NCBI GenBank assembly: GCA_023423015.1 | Contig: JAFAGE010000316.1 | Coordinates: 1 to 16,026 of the forward strand | Length of the DNA stretch: 16,026 bases | DNA from: Bacteroidota bacterium | GTDB taxonomy: Bacteria > Bacteroidota > Bacteroidia > Chitinophagales > Chitinophagaceae | Direction of reading: 5' to 3' | In this document: in pieces, positions 1-7,259 of the stretch | How the letters are laid out: every line of letters starts with the position of its first letter | Numbering within the stretch: position 1 is the stretch's first letter | Notes under the pieces: generated by a model | Database searches by the model: none | Seen by the model: only the letters and a program-made list of their open reading frames with translations | What the model was told of the DNA's origin: nothing | Program-made: the position numbers and the translations under genes

Positions 1-546
1 GCCGATGAAAACGGCGACCTCGGGCCGGTTTACGGTAAACAGTGGAGGTCGTGGCAGGGGGCAGATGGTAAAACGTACGACCAGCTGGCGGATGTGATCC
101 GCCAGATCAAAACCAATCCCGACAGCCGCAGAATTATCATCAGCGCGTGGAATGTAGCTGAACTGCCGCAAATGGCTCTGATGCCATGTCACACGCTGTT
201 CCAGTTTTATGTTGCCGATGGCAGACTGAGCTGCCAGCTATATCAACGCAGTGCTGATGTATTCCTTGGGGTACCATTCAATATAGCATCATACGCATTG
301 TTCACCATGATGATTGCGCAGGTGTGTAACCTGGAGGCAGGTGACTTTGTGCATACGTTTGGTGACGTGCATCTGTATAATAATCATTTTGAGCAGGCGC
401 GTCTGCAATTGTCGCGCACACCGTATCCGCTGCCAGTTATGCGCCTCAACCCCGATATAAAAGATATTACCGGGTTCAGTTACGAAGACTTTACTCTGGA
501 GAATTACCAGTTTCATCCACCGATCAAAGCGCCGGTAGCGGTGTAA
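1..546 (+). CDS. thyA: Thymidylate synthase ThyA, 5'-truncated by the window edge
   Basis: The reading frame is open from base 1 to TAA at 544-546 and gives 181 residues. About 80 N-terminal residues of the usual ~264 lie outside the window. ThyA methylates dUMP to dTMP with methylene-tetrahydrofolate and releases dihydrofolate. The family signature is clear: catalytic Cys at visible residue 63 in MPCHTLFQFYV, the phosphate-binding QRSAD stretch (Arg 83, Asp 86), GVPFNIASYA with the uracil-binding Asn 94, then GDVHLYNNH, and the C-terminal hydrophobic-Ala-Val end. The internal GTG at 94 is not a real start, because conserved ThyA sequence (GPVYGKQWR) continues in frame upstream of it. folA begins 6 nt downstream, the classic thyA-folA pairing in which DHFR recycles the dihydrofolate made here. 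Identification is certain; only the 5' end is missing. Confidence 0.98.
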   Translation, partial: ADENGDLGPVYGKQWRSWQGADGKTYDQLADVIRQIKTNPDSRRIIISAWNVAELPQMALMPCHTLFQFYVADGRLSCQLYQRSADVFLGVPFNIASYALFTMMIAQVCNLEAGDFVHTFGDVHLYNNHFEQARLQLSRTPYPLPVMRLNPDIKDITGFSYEDFTLENYQFHPPIKAPVAV

Positions 547-552
547 TTTATT

Positions 553-1053
553 ATGAAGGTCAGTCTAGTTGTTGCAGCGACAGAAAACAACGCTATCGGA
601 AAAGACAACAAGCTGTTGTGGCATTTGCCTAACGATATGATGTTTTTTAAAAACACAACCTGGGGCATGCCGGTGATTATGGGCCGAAAAACTTTTGACT
701 CGATGCAAAAGCCGCTCCGGGGACGCACCAACATCATCATCACCCGCCAGGAAATGCAGGCTCCTCCCGGAACGGTGGTAGTGAACAACCCCGAACAGGC
801 TTTGAAGATTGCAGAGGACACGGATGCAAAAGAATGTTTTGTAATTGGCGGCGCTGAAATATTCAACCAATTCCTGGATCAGGCTTACCGCATTTACATG
901 ACGCGCGTGCAGACGACACTCGATGGTGACGTTTTTTTTCCGGACATTGACCAGAAAGAATGGGAGTTGACAGACCAGCAGGAGTTCAATGCCGACGATA
1001 AACACGCGTATGCCTATTCTTTTCAAACCTGGGATAGAAAAAACAGCAGGTAA
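553..1053 (+). CDS. folA: Dihydrofolate reductase FolA
   Basis: This 166-residue protein has the full length expected of a bacterial chromosomal DHFR, which reduces dihydrofolate to tetrahydrofolate with NADPH. Visible landmarks are the N-terminal strand SLVVAATENNAIGKDN, the substrate-side LLWHLPNDMMFFK with the catalytic acid at Asp 28, the NADPH-binding GRKTFDS (44-50), the TNIIITR strand (59-65), and the IGGAEIF nucleotide loop (98-104). The C-terminal hairpin AYSFQTWDR is also typical. The ATG at 553 follows the thyA stop by 6 nt. No purine-rich ribosome-binding site precedes it, as is common in Bacteroidota, so it is probably cotranscribed with thyA. The T8 run at 932-939 encodes Phe-Phe in a conserved VFFP segment and is not a frameshift. 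Nothing suggests an acquired trimethoprim-resistant plasmid type. Confidence 0.98.
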   Translation: MKVSLVVAATENNAIGKDNKLLWHLPNDMMFFKNTTWGMPVIMGRKTFDSMQKPLRGRTNIIITRQEMQAPPGTVVVNNPEQALKIAEDTDAKECFVIGGAEIFNQFLDQAYRIYMTRVQTTLDGDVFFPDIDQKEWELTDQQEFNADDKHAYAYSFQTWDRKNSR

Positions 1054-1056
1054 TCC

Positions 1057-1851
1057 ATGTACTCGCGACTAGCATTATCAGCCAAATACCTGAAATACCT
1101 CGCTACGGCTTCAAGCGGCCGTGGGCACGGCGTGCACTCCCCGTTCGTATACGAATTTATCCGTAATGTACTGCTCGATAAAACAGAATACCCTGAGTAT
1201 GCCAAAATCGAAAACCTCCGTAGCAGGTTGTTGCGCAACGAAACTCCCGTTCCTGTAGAAGATTATGGCGCCGGCTCAGCTGTAGCAGCACAATCAAAAA
1301 GCTTGGCAGGCATTACCCGCGATAGTTCAAAGAATAAGCGGTATGCACAATTGCTGTTTCGTATTGCTCGCTACTACCAGCCGGCATATGTCGTCGAACT
1401 CGGAACCGCCGCAGGGATCTCTGCCGCATACCTTGCCGCGGCAAACCCATCAGCGGTTGTGGTAACCTGTGAGGGTAACTATGCGTTGGCATCCATTGCC
1501 CGCGAGAACCTGCATTCCGTGGGATTGGGACACGTGAAAATTGTAACCGGTAATTTCAACAACACCCTGCAGGAAGTGGTGGATTCGATCCCCCGGGTAG
1601 ACCTCGCATTTGTTGACGGTAACCATCGCAGTAAACCCACAGTAGACTACTTCAACAAGATACTCGCCCGACGCGCTGACGAATCATTGTTGATCTTCGA
1701 CGACATTCACTGGAGCCGGGACATGGAGCAGGCATGGCAACAAGTAAAAGCGCATCCCTCCGTTATGCTCACCATCGACCTGTTTTTCCTGGGGCTGGTT
1801 TTTTTTCGGCCCGACTTCAAAGTGAAACAGCATTTCACCATCAGGTTCTGA
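1057..1851 (+). CDS. Class I SAM-dependent methyltransferase (O-methyltransferase/Methyltransf_24-like)
   Basis: This 264-residue soluble protein starts 3 nt after folA and probably belongs to the same transcript. Residues ~108-220 form a Rossmann methyltransferase fold: motif I VVELGTAAGISAAYL (112-126), an acidic residue after strand 2 (Glu 139), the VDGNH motif (186-190) and an acidic DDIHWS loop (215-220). The last two resemble metal-site acids of catechol-type O-methyltransferases, so an O-methyltransferase is plausible, but the substrate is unknown. The N-terminus is an extra ~100-residue region with a GRGHGVHSPFVYEF motif (21-34) that I associate with Bacteroidota proteins of this family. 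It lies downstream of thyA-folA, but nothing in the sequence links it to folate. The T8 run at 1799-1806 encodes Phe-Phe near the C-terminus and looks ordinary. Confidence 0.85.
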   Translation: MYSRLALSAKYLKYLATASSGRGHGVHSPFVYEFIRNVLLDKTEYPEYAKIENLRSRLLRNETPVPVEDYGAGSAVAAQSKSLAGITRDSSKNKRYAQLLFRIARYYQPAYVVELGTAAGISAAYLAAANPSAVVVTCEGNYALASIARENLHSVGLGHVKIVTGNFNNTLQEVVDSIPRVDLAFVDGNHRSKPTVDYFNKILARRADESLLIFDDIHWSRDMEQAWQQVKAHPSVMLTIDLFFLGLVFFRPDFKVKQHFTIRF

Positions 1852-1929
1852 AGTGAGTAAAAAAAATTCTATCTTACCTTATAGTTAGTTCAGACAGGTA
1901 TTCACGAACAGTTTTAATCTAATCAGCCT

Positions 1930-3030
1930 ATGGTCATCGGTGTATTAAAAGAGCCTTCGTTCGAAACCAGGGTGTCTTTGTTACCCGAAACTGTAGCTGC
2001 TCTCGTAAAAAAGGGAATAACGGTACTTGTAGAAACCGGTGCAGGTACAAAATCCTTCGCCAACGATGAGGCGTACACCAGTGCAGGAGCCGGCATATCA
2101 CCTTCTTCACAGGATGTGGTTTCCCGCTCCGAAGTTCTTCTTTCAATTCATCCACCTGAACATATAAACGATCAACTTACAACACCAAAAGTGTTGATCG
2201 GAGTATATCAGCCACTGTTCAACCGCGAGCTGATGCAGCAATACGCCGAAAAGGGAATCACTGTGTTTAGCCTCGATATGCTGCCACGGACCACGCGGGC
2301 GCAAACGATGGATGTACTGAGTTCCCAGGCGAACATCGCGGGATACAAGGCGGTGTTGCTCGCGGCCGCCAGATATCCACGGTACTTTCCCATGTTTATG
2401 ACTGCTGCAGGCACAACGCCGCCGGCAAAAGTGCTTGTGTTGGGTGCCGGAGTTGCAGGTCTCCAGGCCATAGCTACTGCGCGCCGCCTCGGTGCCGTAG
2501 TTGAAGTTTTCGACACAAGACCCGCAGTGAAAGAAGAAGTGATGAGCCTTGGTGCAAAGTTCATTGAAGTTGAAGGCGCCGCGGATGCATCCTCCGCAGG
2601 AGGTTACGCTGTGGAACAATCAGCTGAATTCCTCGAGCGGCAGAAACAAAAAATTTCAGATAGCATTGCCAAAGCAGATATCGTAATTACCACCGCCCAG
2701 ATATTCGGGAAAAAAGCACCTTTACTCGTAACAAGCGAAATGATCAACCGGATGAAACACGGATCGGTGATTGTTGATCTTGCCGCGGTAACCGGAGGTA
2801 ATACAGAGCTTACCCGCAACAATGAGGAGGTGAATGTGAACGGAGTTACCATCATCGGGAACTCTGCTCTTCCTGCATCTATGCCGTCGGATGCGAGTAA
2901 ACTCTATGGTAAGAACGTGCAGAATTTTCTTGCATTGATCACAGGAAAAGATGCAGGATTGAATCTGAATTTCGACGACGACCTGGTGAAGGGCAGTGCT
3001 GTGACACATGGAGGACAATTGCTAAGATAG
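1930..3030 (+). CDS. pntAA: NAD(P) transhydrogenase subunit alpha 1 (domain I, NAD(H)-binding)
   Basis: This 366-residue soluble protein is the peripheral NAD(H)-binding domain I of proton-translocating transhydrogenase, which moves hydride from NADH to NADP+ using the proton gradient. It has the alanine-dehydrogenase/PNT N-terminal domain (IGVLKEPSFETRVSLLPETV, 3-22). Next comes the RQD-loop equivalent RTTRAQTMD (Arg 120, Gln 125, Asp 128), and then the Rossmann motif LGAGVAGLQA (171-180) with a strand-end Asp 195 that should bind the NAD ribose. The closing segment (AVTHGGQLL) is also family-typical. The protein ends before any membrane helix, so this is the split (Rhodospirillum rubrum-like) form rather than the fused E. 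coli PntA. The ATG at 1930 follows a 78-nt gap containing an A8 tract and TATCTTAC (1870-1877), a weak promoter candidate. pntAB follows after an unusually long 134-nt gap. Confidence 0.96.
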   Translation: MVIGVLKEPSFETRVSLLPETVAALVKKGITVLVETGAGTKSFANDEAYTSAGAGISPSSQDVVSRSEVLLSIHPPEHINDQLTTPKVLIGVYQPLFNRELMQQYAEKGITVFSLDMLPRTTRAQTMDVLSSQANIAGYKAVLLAAARYPRYFPMFMTAAGTTPPAKVLVLGAGVAGLQAIATARRLGAVVEVFDTRPAVKEEVMSLGAKFIEVEGAADASSAGGYAVEQSAEFLERQKQKISDSIAKADIVITTAQIFGKKAPLLVTSEMINRMKHGSVIVDLAAVTGGNTELTRNNEEVNVNGVTIIGNSALPASMPSDASKLYGKNVQNFLALITGKDAGLNLNFDDDLVKGSAVTHGGQLLR

Positions 3031-3053
3031 CCGGGAAGGAAGGACGAAAAATA

Positions 3054-3076
3054 GAGCGGAGATCGGGGAGCGGAGA
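3054..3076. repeat. Short direct repeat in the pntAA-pntAB gap
   Basis: The nonamer GAGCGGAGA occurs at 3054-3062 and again at 3068-3076, a 14-nt period in a purine-rich stretch just after the pntAA stop. It may be a small tandem duplication or a protein or RNA contact site; nothing identifies its role. Confidence 0.4.
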
Positions 3077-3164
3077 ACGATTTGGATGCATCATTATCGA
3101 TTGCCGTTTCCATTTTGGCCGTAATTGCCGGTTCAGTAAATAAAATTGAATAAAGCTTTTTCTT

Positions 3165-3443
3165 ATGGATATTTTCTATATCGTAATCCTGATGGTTTTT
3201 CTTGGCATCGAAGTGATCGGGCGCGTGCCAAGTGTGTTGCACACGCCATTAATGAGTGGTGCAAATGCGATTCACGGAGTTGTTATCATCGGTGCGATCA
3301 TTGTTATGGGTCGCGCAGAAGCAGATAATTACCTGGCTTTGATTCTTGGTTTTCTCGCGGTGATTCTCGGTACACTGAATGTTGTAGGAGGATTCGTGGT
3401 TACCGACCGCATGCTGGAAATGTTCAAAAAGAAGAAGAAATAA
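3165..3443 (+). CDS. pntAB: NAD(P) transhydrogenase subunit alpha 2 (membrane part)
   Basis: This 92-residue integral membrane protein matches the small PntAB subunit that supplies part of domain II, the proton channel. Three hydrophobic helices can be read at about residues 2-18, 37-49 and 56-80, ending in a lysine-rich tail (FKKKKK). The family-typical segment PSVLHTPLMSGANAIHGVVIIGA spans helices 1 to 2 and is strongly diagnostic. The ATG at 3165 gives the usual short N-terminus. A competing frame from 3146 overlaps it but has no membrane pattern. TAAAATTG at 3141-3148 resembles the Bacteroidota -7 element and could start transcription just upstream, but no TTG sits at the proper spacing. 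pntB follows 6 nt later. Confidence 0.96.
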   Translation: MDIFYIVILMVFLGIEVIGRVPSVLHTPLMSGANAIHGVVIIGAIIVMGRAEADNYLALILGFLAVILGTLNVVGGFVVTDRMLEMFKKKKK

Positions 3444-3449
3444 ATATCT

Positions 3450-4931
3450 ATGGAATTCAGCGTACTTACGCTTAGTTATCTTATCGCTTCGGTCACATTC
3501 ATCGTGGGATTGAAGATGTTGTCAGATCCCGCTTCGGCACGCCGCGGTAACCTGATTGCCGCTGCGGGTATGACTATTGCAATTTTTACAACCATCTTCT
3601 TCTATAAAGACGAAGGCGAGCCGTTGCATAACATGGGATGGATTTTTGGCGGACTGATCATCGGCGCTGTTGTTGGTACGTTGGCCGCGAAAAAAGTTCA
3701 GATGACGGCAATGCCTGAAATGGTGAGCCTGTTTAACGGAATGGGAGGCGCCTGTGCGGCACTCATTTCAATTATCGAATTTGATCATCTGCTTAATCAT
3801 CTTTCATGGATAACACACGAAGCCTCAGGTATTGTAACCGGTTTACCACTTACTGAACTTGTCATCATACTCGCCGGCCTCATAATCGGTACCGTATCAT
3901 TTACCGGAAGTGTTATTGCATGGGGAAAACTGAACGGCCGCATAAAAGATTTTTCGTTTCGGGGCCAGCATATCTTCAATCTTGCATTGCTCTTTGTTGT
4001 GTTCTCTTTAGCAATCGTGTTGCTCTATTCAATGTTGCAGCTGCCATCATCGACAAGTGTAGATGGAAATTTTGAAGACAGGCTTCAATTTCTAAAAATC
4101 ATTTTTTACGGCATCTTCCTTCTCGCCGCTGTTTATGGAATTTGCTTTGTATTACCCATCGGCGGGGCCGACATGCCCGTAGTTATTTCACTACTTAATT
4201 CATTTACCGGTGTGGCTGCTGCATGCGGCGGATTTTTGTACGACAATAAAGTAATGCTCACCGGCGGTATCCTGGTAGGCGCTGCCGGTACACTGCTTAC
4301 CATTCTTATGTGTCGTGCAATGAATCGCTCCCTCAAGAATGTACTGATCGGTTCATTTGGTGGACCAACTGCAGCCGCTGGCGCAGCGAAAGAAGCAGGT
4401 TCATACAAGGAAATAAGTATTTCTGATGCCGCTACTGTGATGAATTATGCATCAAAAGTCATGATCGTTCCTGGTTATGGCCTCGCTGTGGCACAGGCGC
4501 AGCATGCCTGTCATGAACTGGAAAAAATACTCAGCGAAAAAGGCGTTGAAGTGAAATACGCCATCCATCCTGTTGCTGGTCGTATGCCTGGCCACATGAA
4601 TGTATTGCTTGCCGAAGCAGACGTGAGCTACGACAAACTGCTTGAAATGGAACACGCGAACGAAGAATTTCCATCAACAGACACAGTGCTGGTGCTGGGA
4701 GCAAACGACGTGGTAAACCCCGCCGCAAAGTCTGACCCTTCTTCACCGATATATGGAATGCCCATACTTGATGTGGAACTCGCAAAAATGGTTATTGTAA
4801 ATAAGCGAAGCATGAAGCCAGGATATGCCGGCATCGAAAACGATCTTTTCTTCCAGCCAAAAACATCCATGCTCTTCGGCGATGCCAAAGCCGTGATACA
4901 ACAACTAGTAACTGAAATCAAAAGTTTATAA
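3450..4931 (+). CDS. pntB: NAD(P) transhydrogenase subunit beta
   Basis: This 493-residue protein matches PntB. Residues 1-~300 are the membrane part (about nine hydrophobic helices) with conserved turns KKVQMTAMPEMVSLFNGMGG (81-100) and PIGGADMPVVISLLNSFTG (236-254). Residues ~330-493 are soluble domain III, which binds NADP(H): PGYGLAVAQAQ (341-351), HPVAGRMPGHMNVLLAEA (373-390), GANDVVNPAA (417-426) and KRSMKPGYAG (452-461) are all present. Together with PntAA and PntAB it makes NADPH at the cytoplasmic membrane. The ATG is 6 nt after pntAB. The next gene starts 2 nt after its stop, so all are likely read from one message. Length and motifs look intact. Confidence 0.97.
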   Translation: MEFSVLTLSYLIASVTFIVGLKMLSDPASARRGNLIAAAGMTIAIFTTIFFYKDEGEPLHNMGWIFGGLIIGAVVGTLAAKKVQMTAMPEMVSLFNGMGGACAALISIIEFDHLLNHLSWITHEASGIVTGLPLTELVIILAGLIIGTVSFTGSVIAWGKLNGRIKDFSFRGQHIFNLALLFVVFSLAIVLLYSMLQLPSSTSVDGNFEDRLQFLKIIFYGIFLLAAVYGICFVLPIGGADMPVVISLLNSFTGVAAACGGFLYDNKVMLTGGILVGAAGTLLTILMCRAMNRSLKNVLIGSFGGPTAAAGAAKEAGSYKEISISDAATVMNYASKVMIVPGYGLAVAQAQHACHELEKILSEKGVEVKYAIHPVAGRMPGHMNVLLAEADVSYDKLLEMEHANEEFPSTDTVLVLGANDVVNPAAKSDPSSPIYGMPILDVELAKMVIVNKRSMKPGYAGIENDLFFQPKTSMLFGDAKAVIQQLVTEIKSL

Positions 4932-4933
4932 CC

Positions 4934-6319
4934 GTGAGCAACCGGTTGCCAGAAGAACTCCTGCAATCGCTGGAGGAGGTGGAGGGTTTTGATAAAGATA
5001 GATTCATCTACGTTCACGAAAGCGGCGAGCAGGTTGTTTCCGTACGTTTCAATCCTTTAAAGCTTAAAACACCAGTTGAAGACCTTTTTCCCGGCGCAGA
5101 AAAAATTCCCTGGTGCTCGGGCGGATATTATCTTCCGGCACGTCCTTCCTTCACGCTCGATCCGCTATTACATGCAGGTGTTTACTACGTGCAGGAAGCA
5201 TCAGGTATGTTTATCGAACAATGTGTTCGTCAGCATTCCGATCTGAATGCATCACTCCACGTACTTGATCTCTGCGGGGCTCCCGGTGGCAAATCCACGT
5301 TGCTGCATGCCATCATAAATTCTGATTCTTTGCTGGTAAGCAATGAAGTGATCAAAACGCGCGCATCTATTCTCGTGGAGAATATGGTGAAATGGGGCGG
5401 AGCTAATGTGGTTGTTACAAATAATGATCCCGCCGACTTCAAAAAACTCCCTTCATTCTTCGACATCATCGTCGTTGATGCACCTTGTTCCGGTTCGGGA
5501 TTGTTCCGGCGTGATCCGGATGCTGTTGGCGAATGGAGCACTGAAGCAGTGAACATGTGCAGCCTCCGGCAAAAAAGAATTCTGCACGATGTATTTGATT
5601 CGCTTAAGCCGGGTGGACTACTTGTGTATTCCACCTGTTCATATTCAAAAGAAGAAGACGAAAATATTTGTGATCATCTTGTCTCGCATTTTCATGTTGA
5701 GCCGCTGGAAGTAAAAACTTCACCGGATTGGAATATCGTTGAATCACACAGTACGCATCATCGCGCACCCGGCTACCGCTTTTTTCCCGATAAATTAAAA
5801 GGCGAAGGTTTCTTTGCTGCCTGTTTCAGGAAACTGCAGGTAGATGAAATCGGGAGTGGCGAAAGGAAAAAAGGAAAATTAACAAAGGCCACACGAAACG
5901 AAACCGGCATTGCCGCTGCCTGGCTTTCTGAGAAAGTAGCTTGCGATTTTTTCAGTTATGAAGGTGAGGTGCTGGCTGTCACTGCCGCGCTGAGTACCGG
6001 ACTTCTCCATGTGCATGCACAACTTTACCTGAAAAAAGCGGGCGTGCGTCTTGGCCGGGTAATTGGAAGTGATCTTGTGCCGCATCATGAACTTGCCGTA
6101 TCTGGGCTTGCTTCACAAAATTTGCAACGTGTTTCGTTAAAAAGAGAAGATGCCCTGCAATATTTGAGGAAAGAGGATGTTACTTTAGGACCGGGCATGC
6201 TTGGCTGGGCACTTGTTGAATACAAAGGGTATGAATTGGGTTGGGTAAAGATGCTCGGTCGCCGCTGGAACAATTATTATCCAAAGGATTGGAGAATACT
6301 CAAAAGTGGAAACAATTGA
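4934..6319 (+). CDS. RsmF/NOP2/Sun-family rRNA cytosine-C5 methyltransferase
   Basis: This 461-residue protein has the layout of RsmF (YebU)-type 16S rRNA m5C methyltransferases: an N-terminal segment with the RFNP motif (38-41), a SAM-binding core, and a C-terminal ~150-residue part that should be a PUA-like RNA-binding region. Core motifs are LDLCGAPGGKST (111-122) for SAM, VVDAPCSGSGLFRRDPDA (180-197) with the PC cysteine 185, and YSTCSYSKEED (232-242) with the catalytic TC cysteine 235, so both cysteines of the m5C mechanism are present. The start is GTG at 4934, 2 nt after the pntB stop, and the protein aligns to the family from its first residues. The exact target base cannot be read from sequence. 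The coupling to pntB is probably only positional. Confidence 0.93.
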   Translation: MSNRLPEELLQSLEEVEGFDKDRFIYVHESGEQVVSVRFNPLKLKTPVEDLFPGAEKIPWCSGGYYLPARPSFTLDPLLHAGVYYVQEASGMFIEQCVRQHSDLNASLHVLDLCGAPGGKSTLLHAIINSDSLLVSNEVIKTRASILVENMVKWGGANVVVTNNDPADFKKLPSFFDIIVVDAPCSGSGLFRRDPDAVGEWSTEAVNMCSLRQKRILHDVFDSLKPGGLLVYSTCSYSKEEDENICDHLVSHFHVEPLEVKTSPDWNIVESHSTHHRAPGYRFFPDKLKGEGFFAACFRKLQVDEIGSGERKKGKLTKATRNETGIAAAWLSEKVACDFFSYEGEVLAVTAALSTGLLHVHAQLYLKKAGVRLGRVIGSDLVPHHELAVSGLASQNLQRVSLKREDALQYLRKEDVTLGPGMLGWALVEYKGYELGWVKMLGRRWNNYYPKDWRILKSGNN

Positions 6320-6328
6320 TTATTTACT

Positions 6329-6336
6329 CATCTTTG
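6329..6336 (+). promoter_or_regulatory. Candidate Bacteroidota -7 element upstream of the LysM gene
   Basis: CATCTTTG matches 7 of 8 positions of TAnnTTTG and lies 20 nt before the ATG at 6357, implying a very short leader. No TTG was found at the expected -33 spacing, so this rests on the -7 element alone. Confidence 0.35.
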
Positions 6337-6356
6337 CAAACTGAAATGAGAAACCT

Positions 6357-7259
6357 ATGAACAGAGTTTTGTTGATCGTGCTGCTGGTTATTTTTACTAA
6401 GGTGCTTCCTGCACAGGATTATATCACGCAGGGAGTGAGCCCCGACCTATATCTCACGCACCAGGTGGCTGCAAAAGAGACCTGGTATGGCATTGCACGA
6501 AAATACAATCTCACGCCAACACAGCTGGCTGTTTTTAACCAGGTAAGTCTGCAGACTCCGCTTGAGGTTGGAAGAACGCTTAAGGTACCATTGACCGCCT
6601 CTAACTTTACCCAGAATGAATCGAAGTCGGCTGATGAAACATTGCAGCCGGTATATCACGTTGTACAGGAAAAAGAATGGATGTATCGCATCAGCGTGAA
6701 CCACAACAAGGTGCCTATTGAAAGACTCGAGAAATGGAATTCCATCAAACGCGACCAGGCACGTGCAGGTATGAAGCTTATTGTTGGACATCTTCGTGTG
6801 AAATCGGGAGCAGACGTTGCAGCCAATAACACGCAAACACCTGCTGCCACAACACAAAAGCAAAGTCAAACAACTCCTCAGCCACAAGCGCAACAAAATA
6901 CAACCACAACTACTCCAACTGCAGCAACCTCGGGAGGAACAGCTGCTGGCCAGGGCAATGAAGGTTTTTTCCGCTCACAGTTTGCTGGCGGGGGCAAGAA
7001 CCAAAGTGGCGTGGCAGGCATTTTCAAAAGCACGAGTGGTTGGAACGACGGTAAATATTACGCGTTGATGAACAATGTTACCGTAGGAACGATCATCCGG
7101 ATTACGTTTCCGCAAACCAACAAGAGCGTATATGCAAAGGTGTTGGGTGAATTACCCGAGATGAAAGAAAGCGCAGGATTAGCGTTGCGCATCAGTGATG
7201 CTGCTGCAGGAGAACTTGGCGCAACAGCAGGCAAATTCAGTGTTCAGGTAACCTACTAG
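6357..7259 (+). CDS. Secreted double-LysM protein with divergent DPBB/RlpA-like C-terminus
   Basis: This 300-residue protein begins with a signal peptide (hydrophobic residues 4-18, likely cleavage after LPAQ at 20; no lipobox Cys). LysM 1 spans about 35-79 (ETWYGIARKYNLTPTQL, then VGRTLKVPL). LysM 2 spans about 99-145 (YHVVQEKEWMYRISVNHNK, then AGMKLIVG). A Q/T/A-rich low-complexity linker (151-203) leads to a C-terminal domain (~215-300). In that domain NVTVGTIIRIT, KSVYAKVLGELP and LRISDAAAGELGATAGKFSVQV follow the strand order of the RlpA-like double-psi beta-barrel. LysM domains bind peptidoglycan, so a periplasmic wall-binding role is likely. The Asp and His expected in active lytic RlpA are not apparent, which suggests binding rather than cleavage. 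The TAG stop overlaps the stop of the convergent epimerase gene. Confidence 0.8.
   Translation: MNRVLLIVLLVIFTKVLPAQDYITQGVSPDLYLTHQVAAKETWYGIARKYNLTPTQLAVFNQVSLQTPLEVGRTLKVPLTASNFTQNESKSADETLQPVYHVVQEKEWMYRISVNHNKVPIERLEKWNSIKRDQARAGMKLIVGHLRVKSGADVAANNTQTPAATTQKQSQTTPQPQAQQNTTTTTPTAATSGGTAAGQGNEGFFRSQFAGGGKNQSGVAGIFKSTSGWNDGKYYALMNNVTVGTIIRITFPQTNKSVYAKVLGELPEMKESAGLALRISDAAAGELGATAGKFSVQVTY

Noticed and set aside
932..939. T8 run in folA (and another at 1799-1806 in the methyltransferase) as phase-variable tracts
   Set aside because: Both encode conserved Phe-Phe in housekeeping-type genes with no frame disruption; length is short for phase variation.
1860..1877. A8 tract plus TATCTTAC as the pntAA promoter
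   Set aside because: The -7 match is only 6 of 8 and no TTG lies at the proper distance; kept only as a remark under pntAA.
2143..2619. 158-codon minus-strand open frame in pntAA
   Set aside because: Cys/His/Arg-rich translation antisense to the conserved RQD loop and NAD-binding motif; no independent support.
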